Shown piece by piece: positions 35,478 to 45,163 of a stretch of 64,000 bases of DNA. The notes beneath the pieces were generated by a model that had not been told where the DNA came from, made no database searches, and worked only from the letters and a program-made list of their open reading frames with translations. The translations under genes and the position numbers were made by a program. The DNA comes from Pseudoalteromonas xiamenensis (GTDB lineage: Bacteria; Pseudomonadota; Gammaproteobacteria; Enterobacterales; Alteromonadaceae). Location: the NCBI RefSeq assembly GCF_030994125.1, contig NZ_CP099917.1, forward strand, positions 2,323,501 through 2,387,500, read 5' to 3'. The number at the start of each line of letters is the position of its first letter. Positions within the stretch are counted from its first letter, which is position 1.

Positions 35478-37781
35478 TCACTTTTTTAATTTAGCAAAGG
35501 CTTCCGCAAACGCGTTACCCATTGCTGCATTAGCCGATACCGGTTTTGGCTTGTTTGCCGCACGAGGAGCCGCTTTCTTTTCGACCGCAGGTTTGCTCGC
35601 TGGTGCGCTTTGTACTTCATCTTCCAAGCGCATAGTAAAGCTGATGCGTTTACGGGCAACGTCGACCTCGAGTACTTTTACTTTGACAATATCACCCGCT
35701 TTGACCACTTCACGAGGGTCGCTGATAAACTTGTTGGTTAACGCTGAAATATGGACGAGGCCATCTTGATGAACGCCGACGTCAACAAAGGCACCAAAGT
35801 TCGCAACGTTAGACACGACACCTTCAAGTACCATTCCCACTTTTAAATCAGAGATAGTTTCAACGCCAGCTTTGAACTCAGCCGTTTTGAACTCAGGGCG
35901 TGGGTCGCGGCCTGGTTTGTCGAGCTCACTGATGATGTCGGTTACGGTTGGTAAACCGAACTTTTCATCGGTGAAGTCATTCGCAACCAACTTGTTAAGA
36001 ATGTCTTTATTGCCTATCAATGAGGATACTTGCAGTTGTTTTGTCTCGCAAATACGCTTTACAACTGGGTAGGCTTCGGGGTGAACCGCGGATGCATCGA
36101 GAGGATCTTTACCGTCAATAATACGTAAAAAACCGGCGGCTTGTTCGAAAGCTTTTGGCCCTAAACGCTCTACTTTTTTCAATTCTGAGCGGCTTGCAAA
36201 GCGACCATTTTCATCACGATAGCGAACAATATTGGTTGCGAGTGTTTTATTTAAGCCCGAAACACGTGTAAGTAGAGGCACTGATGCCGTATTGACGTCA
36301 ACGCCCACAGAGTTTACACAATCCTCTACAACTGTCGTCAATGTTTGGCCTAGCTGACTTTGTGATACGTCATGTTGATATTGACCAACCCCGATGGATT
36401 TCGGCTCAATTTTTACCAGTTCCGCAAGCGGATCTTGGAGGCGGCGAGCAATAGAAACAGCCCCGCGAAGCGATACATCTAGATCGGGGAATTCATTTGC
36501 CGCGAATTCGGATGCAGAGTAAACCGATGCGCCCGCTTCACTGACCATGATCTTGTTCATTTTCAGGTCCGCAACAGCTTTGACGAGTTCTGCGGCAAGC
36601 TTATCGGTTTCTCTAGAAGCTGTTCCATTACCGATTGCAATGAGTTCGACTTTATATTGACGGCATAACTGCTCAAGCGTGCGCAGCGATTTATCCCACA
36701 AGTTTTGTGGAACATGCGGGAAAATGGTGTTTGTTGTTAGAAGTTTACCTGTCGCGTCAACTACGGCGATTTTACACCCTGTACGCAGACCAGGATCGAT
36801 CCCCATAGTTACCTTTGCTCCCGCGGGCGCAGCCATTAACAGGTCTTTTAAATTTTTTGCAAATACATCAATCGCGTCTGTTTCAGCACGCTCGCGCATG
36901 TTGCCAAGAAATTCATTTTCTAAGTGCAGAGCCAATTTTACTTTCCATGCCCATTGCACAACCGTTAACAACCATGCACTTGCCGCTTTGCCTGAAATAG
37001 CCAAACGGTAGTGGTCGGCAATCATCTGAGCACAATAAGCCGCCGCATCTTCTGAAGACGGCTCAGGGTTAATGTTCAGTTGCAAGAAGCCTTCGTTGCG
37101 ACCGCGAAGCATCGCCAGAGCACGATGTGAAGGGACTTTCGCGAGAGGCTCGCTGTGTTCGAAATAGTCTTGAAACTTTACACCACTCTTTTCTTGGCCC
37201 GCGATAACGTTGCTCTCGATTTGGCCATTTTTTTGAATGTAATGTCTAAAAGTAGCTAAAAGCTTAGCGTCTTCCGCGAAGCGTTCCATTAGGATAAATT
37301 TCGCGCCTTCTAGTGCCGCTTTGATGTCTTCAATTCCTTTGGAGATATCGACAAAGGCATTGGCTTCAGCTTCAGGATCTTTATCTGCGTCGTGAAACAG
37401 CAAATCGGCAAGTGGCTCAAGACCCGCTTCAATCGCGATTTGGCCTTTGGTACGGCGCTTAGGCTTATATGGAAGATAAAGATCTTCAAGCTCCGTTTTG
37501 CTTTGAGCACTGTGAATGTCACGTTCGAGCGCTTCTGATAATTTACCTTGCTCTTTGATAGTTGCGAGGATGAAAGTACGGCGCTCTTCAAGCTCTCGCA
37601 AGTAAGATAGGCGTTGTTCTAAGAGACGTAATTGGGTGTCGTCTAAACCCCCTGTGACTTCTTTACGGTAACGAGCGATAAAAGGCACTGTAGCACCTTC
37701 ATCAAGAAGTCCAACAGCAGCGATAACTTGTTGTTCTTTGGCATTGAGTTCTTGTGCCAAACGAAGAGAGATGTTGCTCAT
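35478..37781 (-). CDS. tex: Transcription accessory protein Tex
   Basis: Tex has 767 residues with the full family layout: an N-terminal helical region ([17 protein letters not shown]), a YqgF-like nuclease fold ([17 protein letters not shown]), helix-hairpin-helix repeats ([20 protein letters not shown]) and a C-terminal S1 RNA-binding domain ([20 protein letters not shown]). A Lys/Ala-rich tail ends the protein. Tex binds nucleic acids and influences transcription. It is co-oriented with greB, as in E. coli, 80 bases downstream of it. Confidence 0.97.
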   Translation of the reverse strand: MSNISLRLAQELNAKEQQVIAAVGLLDEGATVPFIARYRKEVTGGLDDTQLRLLEQRLSYLRELEERRTFILATIKEQGKLSEALERDIHSAQSKTELEDLYLPYKPKRRTKGQIAIEAGLEPLADLLFHDADKDPEAEANAFVDISKGIEDIKAALEGAKFILMERFAEDAKLLATFRHYIQKNGQIESNVIAGQEKSGVKFQDYFEHSEPLAKVPSHRALAMLRGRNEGFLQLNINPEPSSEDAAAYCAQMIADHYRLAISGKAASAWLLTVVQWAWKVKLALHLENEFLGNMRERAETDAIDVFAKNLKDLLMAAPAGAKVTMGIDPGLRTGCKIAVVDATGKLLTTNTIFPHVPQNLWDKSLRTLEQLCRQYKVELIAIGNGTASRETDKLAAELVKAVADLKMNKIMVSEAGASVYSASEFAANEFPDLDVSLRGAVSIARRLQDPLAELVKIEPKSIGVGQYQHDVSQSQLGQTLTTVVEDCVNSVGVDVNTASVPLLTRVSGLNKTLATNIVRYRDENGRFASRSELKKVERLGPKAFEQAAGFLRIIDGKDPLDASAVHPEAYPVVKRICETKQLQVSSLIGNKDILNKLVANDFTDEKFGLPTVTDIISELDKPGRDPRPEFKTAEFKAGVETISDLKVGMVLEGVVSNVANFGAFVDVGVHQDGLVHISALTNKFISDPREVVKAGDIVKVKVLEVDVARKRISFTMRLEDEVQSAPASKPAVEKKAAPRAANKPKPVSANAAMGNAFAEAFAKLKK

Positions 37782-37861
37782 GCAAAATCCTTATAAAAAT
37801 TCAGTAGCACAACCTTGGTTGTGCGCATATCGTCGATTTTATCACCCATGCTGGGCGGCGA

Positions 37862-38335
37862 CTAGGTTCTGTATGAGATTGAGTTGATATACCACGTCTT
37901 TTTGCCTTCTGGCGTGCGTACTACGACGTCATCATCGACGGCTTTACCAAGTAATGCTCGAGCCATCGGCGCGTCGATAGAAACCACCTCTTTTTGGTCA
38001 TAAATCTCATCAGGACCGACTATCTGAAAAGTCAGGGTGTCCCCATCGTCATTTTCAATTTCGACCAATGCGCCGAAAAATACTTTACCTTCCTGATCTG
38101 GGTGCGGATAAACAATTTTCAACTCAGGTAGGCGTTTTCTTAAATAGCGGACACGACGGTCAATTTGTCGCAAAAGGCGTTTATTGAACGTGTAATCAGC
38201 ATTTTCGGAGCGGTCGCCAAGGCTTGCAGCCCAAGTAACAATTTTGGTGACTTCAGGGCGTTTTTCAAACCACAACTGATCATGTTCTTGCTGTAATTGG
38301 CGATAGCCTTCAGGGGTTATCAAATTGGTTTTCAC
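37862..38335 (-). CDS. greB: Transcription elongation factor GreB
   Basis: This 157-residue factor matches the E. coli length. The N-terminal coiled coil (ITPEGYRQLQQEHDQLWFEKRPEV) contains the acidic tip region DRSENADYTFNKRLLRQIDRR, and the C-terminal FKBP-like domain ends in FLRPEG-type sequence here as VRTPEGKKTWYINSI. GreB stimulates RNA cleavage by backtracked polymerase. It is divergent from ompR, 170 bases apart, as in enterics. Confidence 0.96.
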   Translation of the reverse strand: MKTNLITPEGYRQLQQEHDQLWFEKRPEVTKIVTWAASLGDRSENADYTFNKRLLRQIDRRVRYLRKRLPELKIVYPHPDQEGKVFFGALVEIENDDGDTLTFQIVGPDEIYDQKEVVSIDAPMARALLGKAVDDDVVVRTPEGKKTWYINSISYRT

Positions 38336-38505
38336 GCTGTACTCTCTATCAAATTTTCACCGCAACCTTAATCAAAGCGAGATACTTTGTCGAGTTTGGT
38401 GTGCTGTAAACTTATGTAACAAAGTAGTATCAAATTCCCATGTCTAAGTCCGTCTATTTCCATTATATTTAAGGTTCTAGGCTTGCCAATAAGAAGAATG
38501 AAATT

Positions 38506-39225
38506 ATGGGAATGGAAACAACAAAAATTCTCGTCGTCGACGATGATATGCGCCTTCGTAGTTTGCTTGAGCGTTATTTGGTAGAACAAGGTTTTATCGT
38601 AAGGACGGCAGCAAATTCAGAACAGATGGACCGATTATTGGAGCGTGAAAACTTTCACATGATGGTGTTGGATTTAATGTTACCAGGCGAAGATGGGTTG
38701 TCTATATGTCGCCGTTTACGTCAAAAGGAAAATGAAATTCCTATCGTGATGTTGACGGCAAAAGGCGACGAAGTTGACCGTATTATTGGTCTAGAACTGG
38801 GGGCGGACGACTATCTACCAAAACCTTTCAACCCAAGAGAGTTACTCGCGCGTATTAAAGCCGTGTTACGTCGACGCACGAAGGAAGTGCCAGGGGCACC
38901 CTCAGCGGAAGAAAACATTGTTGCGTTCGGACAATTTGCACTTAACCTAGCGACGCGTGAAATGCAGCGTGGAGATGAAAGTCTATCGCTGACCAGTGGT
39001 GAATTTGCGGTGCTTAAAGCGCTAGTGTCTCACCCAAGAGAGCCATTAAGTCGTGACAAACTGATGAATTTAGCACGTGGTCGAGATTACAGTGCGCTTG
39101 AGCGAAGCATCGATGTGCAAGTATCGCGTCTGCGTCGCATGATCGAAGAAGACCCCGCAAACCCTCGCTATATTCAAACCGTTTGGGGATTAGGTTATGT
39201 CTTTGTGCCAGACGGTGGTAAATAA
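38506..39225 (+). CDS. ompR: Osmolarity response regulator OmpR
   Basis: OmpR has 239 residues: a receiver with VVDDDMRLR, the phospho-Asp in MVLDLMLPGEDGL and Lys in LPKPFNPREL, and a winged-helix DNA-binding domain (LTSGEFAVLKALVSHPREPLS and SRLRRMIEEDP) ending VWGLGYVFVPDG. It pairs with EnvZ, encoded seven bases later, to adjust porin and other gene expression to osmolarity. The start at 38506 has AGAAG upstream; ATG 38512 is an alternative. Confidence 0.96.
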   Translation: MGMETTKILVVDDDMRLRSLLERYLVEQGFIVRTAANSEQMDRLLERENFHMMVLDLMLPGEDGLSICRRLRQKENEIPIVMLTAKGDEVDRIIGLELGADDYLPKPFNPRELLARIKAVLRRRTKEVPGAPSAEENIVAFGQFALNLATREMQRGDESLSLTSGEFAVLKALVSHPREPLSRDKLMNLARGRDYSALERSIDVQVSRLRRMIEEDPANPRYIQTVWGLGYVFVPDGGK

Positions 39226-39232
39226 GTAGCAC

Positions 39233-40537
39233 ATGAGTATTTTGCCAAGAAGTGCGTTCGGACAAACGGTTTTTTTCGTGGGCGCACTGCTGTTAATCAA
39301 TCAGATCGTTTCCTACATCACCGTCACGTTGTATGTGGTTAAGCCCACGTTTGAACAAGTGAATCTGATGCTGGCCAAGCAGGTCAAAACCGTCTTCATC
39401 GACCAAGAAGAAGGGGTCGAAATGACCAGTGCAATGTCAAAGAAGTTCTTTGAGATCACGGGTATCGAAGTCATGACGCAACGAGAAGCGTACGCGAATG
39501 GACTTGGGCAAGCCAAAGAATACACGATGTTGTCACGTAGCATGTCTGAACAGCTGAATGGTTCAGCGCGCGTGATGATCAGTCAAGGTAACCCACTGGT
39601 GTATTGGGTTGAAGCGCCGCAAGCTCCTGGGTATTGGGTACGTGTACCATTATCTGGATTTACCGAAACCAACATTCAATTCTTGGTTTTTTACTTATCC
39701 ACGATTGGCTTTTTGAGTGTGTTAGGTGGTTGGTTGTTTGCAAGACACTTAAATAAACCACTGAAATCACTGCAAATTGCAGCAGGTCGAGTTGGTGTTG
39801 GGGATTTCAGTACACGACTAAAAGAAGAAGGTTCGACGGAAGTGATTGAAGTGACTAAAGCGTTCAATCAGATGTCGAAAGGGATAGCCGATCTTGAAAA
39901 TGACCGCCGACTGATGATGGCGGGCGTGTCGCATGATTTACGAACACCATTGACTCGGATTCGCCTCGCCACAGAAATGATGAATGACGAGGATGATTAT
40001 TTGCGTCAAGGCATTATTGATGACATCGAGGATATGAACGCCATTATCGATCAGTTCATTGAATATCTGCGACACCACAACACCGCGGAGCTAGAGCTGG
40101 ATGACATCAATCATGTTGTACAAGAAGTTGTGCATGCTGAGCAGCAACATCAGCGTGAGATACGGCTAACCGTTCAGGAAAATTTACCTAACGTACTGAT
40201 GAATTGTGTCGCGTTGAAGCGTGTGGTCACCAACATGATTGAAAACGCGATCCGTTATTCTGATGATGTCATTGACGTTGAAACGCAATATTTAGCCGAT
40301 AAAAAACAAGTGCTTGTTACGGTTAAGGATAAAGGGCCTGGGATCCCTGAGTCAGAGCTGGAGAAAGTGTTTGAGCCCTTTACCCGTGGTGATTTGGCGC
40401 GAGGGAGTGAAGGCAGTGGACTGGGGCTTGCGATTATTAAACGGATTGTTTCAACCCATCGAGGTACCGTTAAACTGCGTAATCGTAAAGGCGGTGGCTT
40501 AAGTGCCGAAGTGTATTTACCTGCAGTAAAAAGATGA
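39233..40537 (+). CDS. envZ: Osmosensor histidine kinase EnvZ
   Basis: EnvZ has 434 residues. A first membrane helix lies near residues 10-30, a periplasmic domain follows, and a second helix ([20 protein letters not shown]) lies before the HAMP domain. The phospho-acceptor His is in [15 protein letters not shown] and the ATP-binding domain has [17 protein letters not shown] and [13 protein letters not shown]. It phosphorylates and dephosphorylates OmpR. A short hairpin without a T tract follows the stop. Confidence 0.96.
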   Translation: MSILPRSAFGQTVFFVGALLLINQIVSYITVTLYVVKPTFEQVNLMLAKQVKTVFIDQEEGVEMTSAMSKKFFEITGIEVMTQREAYANGLGQAKEYTMLSRSMSEQLNGSARVMISQGNPLVYWVEAPQAPGYWVRVPLSGFTETNIQFLVFYLSTIGFLSVLGGWLFARHLNKPLKSLQIAAGRVGVGDFSTRLKEEGSTEVIEVTKAFNQMSKGIADLENDRRLMMAGVSHDLRTPLTRIRLATEMMNDEDDYLRQGIIDDIEDMNAIIDQFIEYLRHHNTAELELDDINHVVQEVVHAEQQHQREIRLTVQENLPNVLMNCVALKRVVTNMIENAIRYSDDVIDVETQYLADKKQVLVTVKDKGPGIPESELEKVFEPFTRGDLARGSEGSGLGLAIIKRIVSTHRGTVKLRNRKGGGLSAEVYLPAVKR

Positions 40538-40801
40538 GAATAGGCTAACAAGGCCTATTCATGGTGTACGTTACGGTTCTAGCCGACCTGTTGTTTAGCA
40601 AAATGCGAGGGAATGTCGGCTGCCGCAGTTTACAAAACAGTTGGCACAACTACTTGCGATCTTGCTTGTGTTTTCTTGTTCTATTTGGTGCTGAGTTAGT
40701 GCTAACTAGGCTTTCCTTCTATGTTTCATTTTCTAAGACCTTGACTGTTCATTCTGGTTGTAACCTAATTAACACCGCCAAACAAAGCGTTTAGACATAA
40801 A
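40538..40801. other. Gene-free stretch between envZ and pckA terminator
   Basis: This region of about 260 bases contains an eight-pair hairpin GAATAGGC/GCCTATTC (40538-40560) right after the envZ stop and an open frame of 77 codons (40561-40794) that lacks a ribosome site and any recognisable domain. I do not call a gene here. Confidence 0.5.
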
Positions 40802-40825
40802 AAAACGCCCTCGAGAGGGCGTTTT
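40802..40825. terminator. Bidirectional terminator between envZ and pckA
   Basis: AAAACGCCCTC-GA-GAGGGCGTTTT is an 11-pair near-perfect hairpin with A and T runs at its ends, so it can stop transcription from both sides. It lies about 40 bases after the pckA stop. Confidence 0.85.
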
Positions 40826-40867
40826 GTATCATCATTGATAAAGGAATTTTGTCTTTAGCTGTAATGC

Positions 40868-42406
40868 TTAACCACGAGGACCCGCATTCACAATTGCGTC
40901 TGAAACGTCGTACTTCTCAAAGTTAGCTTTGAATTCCGTCGCGAGTTTCTGAGCGAACTCTTCGTACTTCGCTTTGTCTTCCCACGTGTTGATAGGGTTA
41001 AGTAGTTTACTATCTACGCCAGGTACAGATACTGGAACGTCTAAGTTTAGAGCCTCGATGTGCTGAGTTTCAACACCAGCAAGCGTGCCAGATACGATAG
41101 CATCAACAACAGCACGTGTTGTTGGAATGTCAAAACGCTTACCGATACCGTAAGGACCACCAGTCCAACCTGTGTTCACTAAGTATACTTTAGCGCCGAA
41201 TTCACGTACGCGCTTCATTAGAAGCTCAGCGTATACGCCTGCTGGACGTGGGAAGAATGGAGCACCAAAACACGTTGAGAAGGTTGATTCGATGTCTGAT
41301 GTTGATCCGATCTCTGTAGAGCCTACTTTCGCCGTGTAACCACTTAGGAAATGGTAAGCTGCTGCTTCTTCAGAAAGAATTGACACAGGAGGTAATACGC
41401 CGCTTACATCACAGGTCAGGAATACCACTGCTTTTGGCTCGCCAGCACGGTTTTCCACTTTACGTTTCTCAACGTGTGTAAGAGGGTAAGAAGCGCGTGA
41501 GTTTTGAGTTAGGCTAGAGTCTGTGTAATCCGGTACGCGATTCTCATCAAGTACAACGTTTTCTAAAATTGTACCGAAGCGGATAGCATCCCAAATGACA
41601 GGCTCGTTCTTTTGCGATAGGTCGATACATTTTGCGTAGCAACCACCTTCAATGTTAAACACACTACCTGGTGCCCAGCCGTGCTCGTCATCACCAATTA
41701 GGAAGCGAGTTGGATCTGCGGATAGTGTTGTTTTACCTGTACCCGATAGACCGAAGAATAGCGCTGTGTCGCCAGCTTCGCCTACGTTTGCGCTACAATG
41801 CATTGGTAATACACCTTTCGCAGGAAGTAGGAAGTTCTGTACAGAGAACATTGATTTTTTCATTTCACCGGCATAACGCATACCAGCAAGTAGTACTTTG
41901 CGTTGTGCAAAGTTAATGATAACCGTACCATCACTGTTTGTGCCGTCGCGCTCTGGCTCACACACAAAAGATGGAACGTTTAATACTCGCCATTCAGGTA
42001 AATCAGCTGCATTGTATTTTTCAGGGATGATAAACATGTTTTGAGCAAAAATATGGTGCCAAGCTGTTTCCGTAGTTACAACAACTGGCAGGTAATGCTC
42101 TGGATCTGCGCCAACTTCGAGGTGAGAGACGAAGTGGTCTTTGTCCGAAACGTACGCTTCAACACGTGCCCATAATGCATCAAATTTGTCTGCATCGAAC
42201 GGGCGGTTCACGTTGCCCCATTGAATGTCATTTGCTGTGGTTGGTTCTTGCACGATAAAACGGTCACTTGGAGAACGGCCTGTACGGCGACCAGTTTGTG
42301 CTACGAACGCACCATTTGCGGCTAAAGTACCTTCGCCACGGCGAATAGCGTGTTCGACCAGTTCAGCTGCGGTTAAATCGACATAACGAGTTGCGCTTGA
42401 AGTCAT
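40868..42406 (-). CDS. pckA: Phosphoenolpyruvate carboxykinase (ATP)
   Basis: This ATP-dependent enzyme of 512 residues converts oxaloacetate to phosphoenolpyruvate in gluconeogenesis. Seen are the kinase-1a P-loop [16 protein letters not shown], the kinase-2 metal site LIGDDEHGW, the substrate region [13 protein letters not shown] and the ring-binding [14 protein letters not shown]. It is slightly shorter than the E. coli enzyme (540). It would be needed for growth on 3-hydroxybutyrate or acetate, which the left end of the window suggests. A paired palindromic element lies about 200 bases upstream. Confidence 0.97.
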   Translation of the reverse strand: MTSSATRYVDLTAAELVEHAIRRGEGTLAANGAFVAQTGRRTGRSPSDRFIVQEPTTANDIQWGNVNRPFDADKFDALWARVEAYVSDKDHFVSHLEVGADPEHYLPVVVTTETAWHHIFAQNMFIIPEKYNAADLPEWRVLNVPSFVCEPERDGTNSDGTVIINFAQRKVLLAGMRYAGEMKKSMFSVQNFLLPAKGVLPMHCSANVGEAGDTALFFGLSGTGKTTLSADPTRFLIGDDEHGWAPGSVFNIEGGCYAKCIDLSQKNEPVIWDAIRFGTILENVVLDENRVPDYTDSSLTQNSRASYPLTHVEKRKVENRAGEPKAVVFLTCDVSGVLPPVSILSEEAAAYHFLSGYTAKVGSTEIGSTSDIESTFSTCFGAPFFPRPAGVYAELLMKRVREFGAKVYLVNTGWTGGPYGIGKRFDIPTTRAVVDAIVSGTLAGVETQHIEALNLDVPVSVPGVDSKLLNPINTWEDKAKYEEFAQKLATEFKANFEKYDVSDAIVNAGPRG

Positions 42407-42609
42407 GTTTTTACCTAAAAAATGTGAGATTGAACGGGATAGCTCTGGGTTCTTAGTGAGTGAAATATTGACCTCAAAAATTTAATCCTAAATCCAAGAG
42501 GTCAATAACTCATCAAAGCTGAAATTATATTATCAGATGAAATAGCGTTATACGAGCCTTTGCAAGGTCTAAAATCCGCATTTTTTAAGAAAAAACTTGA
42601 ATATTTTCA

Positions 42610-42657
42610 ATGATACCGGTGTCATGAAAAGTCATCTTTTTATGACACCGGTATCAT
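42610..42657. promoter_or_regulatory. Perfect inverted repeat of two near-palindromic 16-mers upstream of pckA
   Basis: ATGATACCGGTGTCAT (42610-42625) and its exact reverse complement (42642-42657) flank 16 bases. Each 16-mer is itself palindromic except for one base pair, around a central ACCGGT. The centres are 32 bp apart, about three helical turns. This fits two operator copies for a dimeric, LacI-like regulator. Inner A/T bases extend the pairing to about 21 pairs, so an RNA hairpin is also possible. The 315-base gap between pckA and hslO also holds the hslO terminator and presumably the pckA promoter. Confidence 0.6.
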
Positions 42658-42672
42658 CTTTTTTAGACAAAA

Positions 42673-42693
42673 AAGCCGCCAAAATGGCGGCTT
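42673..42693 (-). terminator. Rho-independent terminator of hslR-hslO
   Basis: AAGCCGCC/GGCGGCTT encloses a five-base loop, and on the minus strand it is followed by six T. It lies about 30 bases after the hslO stop. Confidence 0.8.
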
Positions 42694-42721
42694 AGTCTTC
42701 ATTTGAATACGGAAATCCAAA

Positions 42722-43574
42722 TTAGTTAAAAATAGAGCGAATTTCCTGCTCGTTGAATTGATAGTCTTTCAAGCAATAGTGGCAGCTGATTTTGATTTCG
42801 CCATGCTTTTGAATATCTTCAAGAAGTGCTTCCAGTCCAACGTTTGCAAGGGCATCGATGGTTTTTTTCGCGACTGCATCCACAACGATATTGAACAGTT
42901 TGCGGTTCAAATAATTGTGGATTGTCTTCATGGTAAAGACGTGTCAGCACGGTATGGGCGTCCAACTCAAGCATTTCTTCGTTTTTAATCGTGTCTGTGA
43001 GTGCTTCTAAATGTTTGAAGTCTTCTTTCGATTTAGCTTGGTCTACCGGTAATACTTGTAACAACATACCGCTTGCGCGTGCTTGGCCTTTGGCGGTGGA
43101 CGTTGCGAGCCATAAACGCGTTTGTAATTGTTCAGATTGGGCAAAGTACATTTCTAAGCAACCTGCCAATGTAGGTTCTGTCAGTGGCACGATGCCTTGG
43201 TAACGCTCACCTTTTGTTGGCGTGATAGTGATGACCATGTATCCTTCGCCAATGAGTTCACGAATTGTGTGGCCAGAAACTTCGCTTTGTAAGCGTGCTA
43301 TGCCGCGCATATTCTGTTGGTGATCGCCATTAATCACGGCATATTTGACTGGACCATCGCCTTGCAATTGCACCGCGATTTCGCCTTCAAACTTTAAGGT
43401 TGCTGTTAATAAACACGTTGCAACCAACAACTCGCCCAACAGTGACTGAACCGCTTCTGGGTATTCGTGACCACCAAGTATTTCTTGGTAGGTTTTTTCC
43501 AATTGAACTAATTCACCACGGACATCTAAATTGTCAAAAATATAGCGGTGTAATAAATCTTTTTGCATTAACAA
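42722..43574 (-). pseudogene. hslO: Hsp33 redox chaperone HslO, frameshifted near the C-terminus
   Basis: The first frame (43574 to about 42870) encodes the Hsp33 core, with KYAVINGDHQQNMRGIAR and the first cysteine pair in YRCGCSREK. The second frame (about 42870-42722) continues with TIDALANVGLEALLEDI and the second pair in ISCHYCLKDYQF. The two are split at seven A on the minus strand (42862-42868). Removing one A joins them into a normal Hsp33 of about 283 residues with all four zinc cysteines. As written, the first frame ends in unrelated residues and lacks the CxxC half of the redox switch. It is either a single-base sequencing error or a real loss. Confidence 0.85.
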
Positions 43575-43578
43575 AATC

Positions 43579-43986
43579 CTAACTTAACTTCAGTTTTAGC
43601 AATTCTCGACGTTGTTTTTTGTCCGGTTTGTTAACAGGATGAGGAGCAAAAAACGTGTTGTTCTTTCGCGCGATCGCGTTTTGTTCGCGGCGTTCAAGGC
43701 TTTTTTCCGATTCGACATAGAGCATTTGAGCCAACGGTGCACTTTGACGTTTCTCTGTTACGACTTGAATTGTAACTTCCTTTTCGTCAAAGCCTTGCGC
43801 TAAACGGACCACGGCACCAACGTCAACGGTTTTGCTGGGTTTACAGCGTTGTCCGTTATAGTGTACTTTACCGCCTTGTATCATTTCTTGGGCCAAGGCT
43901 CGAGTTTTGTAAAAGCGGGCAGCCCACAGCCATTTATCTAGCCTAACTGCGGCTTTTTCAGATTGTTCAGGGGATGTTTTTGCCAC
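43579..43986 (-). CDS. hslR: Heat shock protein 15 (HslR), S4 RNA-binding
   Basis: Hsp15 has 135 residues, with an N-terminal S4 domain (VRLDKWLWAARFYKTRALAQEMI and GGKVHYNGQRCKPSK) and a Lys/Arg-rich C-terminus. It binds free 50S subunits carrying nascent chains and helps recycle them after heat stress. It lies just upstream of hslO on the same strand, as in E. coli, and is divergent from the type II secretion operon. Confidence 0.96.
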   Translation of the reverse strand: MAKTSPEQSEKAAVRLDKWLWAARFYKTRALAQEMIQGGKVHYNGQRCKPSKTVDVGAVVRLAQGFDEKEVTIQVVTEKRQSAPLAQMLYVESEKSLERREQNAIARKNNTFFAPHPVNKPDKKQRRELLKLKLS

Positions 43987-44179
43987 TGAGAGAAACTCTA
44001 AAAACGGTTTGTAACTGTCGTCAAATTTACCACACTTGAACGCCTAAAAAAAGCGCATCCACATTCGTTAAGGGAACTTTCAGGCTAGGCACGGCGACTA
44101 AGGAAACAAGCCCTTTTTGACATTCATTTACATAGCCATCTTGTTTTGTGTGTGAATGTAAAGTTTCATATTTGCGCGC

Positions 44180-44208
44180 TTGTTGAAAGGGTTACGAGAA
44201 GGTACACT
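44180..44208 (+). promoter_or_regulatory. Candidate promoter of the gsp operon
   Basis: TTGTTG (44180-44185), a 17-base spacer and TACACT (44203-44208) lie 30 bases before gspC. The rest of the 250-base region between hslR and gspC shows no further clear element. Confidence 0.4.
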
Positions 44209-44237
44209 GGGTCGCTCAAACGAAGAAGAATATAAGA

Positions 44238-45143
44238 ATGATGGAACAGCAAATATTACAGTTGCAAAAAGTTGCACAATCCTTGCCACATAAAAGACTG
44301 AGCAAAATCGTTACTATAGCTGCGGTGGTTTACGTTGCCTATTTGACCGCGCAACTGTTTTGGATACTCTGGCCTACACCTAAGGCGGAATCTCTCCCTT
44401 CTATTCAAGCCGCTTCATCCAGTTCTCATTCCCCAGTTAACGTTCGCAAAATTCTTGCTCAAAATTTATTTGGTCAAGCGAATGCCATCGCAGAGCCTGT
44501 TCAGAAAACCGTTATCTCCGACGCGCCAGAAACGCGATTAAGTCTTCGCCTTACCGGCATCGTAGCGGTCAGCCAAGACGATGAAGCTGGTCTTGCAATT
44601 ATTGAATCCCAAGGTCGTCAAGAAACCTACGTGGTAAAAGATTCGATTGCAGGTACGCGGGCGAAACTGGCTCAAGTTTTACCGGACCGCGTTATTCTGG
44701 ATGTGAGTGGTCGTTTTGAAACGCTCATGCTAGATGGCCTTGATTTCAGCAAAACAGTGACCTTGCCATCTTCAACAAAACGCAATAATCCTTTAGTAAG
44801 CTCATCCGGTCCGGTTCAATCGAAAGGGGCGTTGAAAGAACAAATCTCGGCAACGCGCGAAGAAGTTAAGCAAGATCCCGGTAAATTATTTGATTACATT
44901 CGTATTTCTCAAGCGACACAAGATGGAAAATTAATCGGTTATCGCTTGAGTGCTGGAAAAGATCCGGCACTGTTTTCCCGTATGGGACTTAAGAATAATG
45001 ATTTGGCTGTTGCTATCAATGGCTATCAACTCACGGACATGAAACAGGCCATGCAAGCAGTCAATGAACTGCGCACAAGTAGCAACGCCACTATCACCAT
45101 TGAGCGCGATGGCAGCTTAATGGACGTGCAATTCAGCCTGTAA
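44238..45143 (+). CDS. gspC: Type II secretion protein GspC
   Basis: GspC has 301 residues: a short cytoplasmic start, one membrane helix (IVTIAAVVYVAYLTAQLFWI), a periplasmic homology region (LSLRLTGIVAVSQDDEAGLAI) and a C-terminal PDZ domain (GYRLSAGKDPALFSRMGLKN and the following loop). It connects the inner-membrane platform to the GspD secretin. It is the first gene of the operon. A second ATG at 44241 could also be used. Confidence 0.93.
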   Translation: MMEQQILQLQKVAQSLPHKRLSKIVTIAAVVYVAYLTAQLFWILWPTPKAESLPSIQAASSSSHSPVNVRKILAQNLFGQANAIAEPVQKTVISDAPETRLSLRLTGIVAVSQDDEAGLAIIESQGRQETYVVKDSIAGTRAKLAQVLPDRVILDVSGRFETLMLDGLDFSKTVTLPSSTKRNNPLVSSSGPVQSKGALKEQISATREEVKQDPGKLFDYIRISQATQDGKLIGYRLSAGKDPALFSRMGLKNNDLAVAINGYQLTDMKQAMQAVNELRTSSNATITIERDGSLMDVQFSL

Positions 45144-45163
45144 TAATTGGAGTACACACAGCA

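Noticed and set aside
40538..40560. Terminator directly after envZ
   Set aside because: The eight-pair stem has no T tract. The stronger bidirectional hairpin at 40802 is the likely terminator.
40561..40794. Open frame of 77 codons between envZ and pckA
   Set aside because: It has no ribosome site, its composition is unlike the neighbouring proteins, and it overlaps no recognisable domain. It is probably chance.
42722..42931. Separate small gene of 69 codons downstream of hslO
   Set aside because: Its sequence continues Hsp33 exactly after the frameshift, including the second cysteine pair, so it is the tail of hslO and not its own gene.
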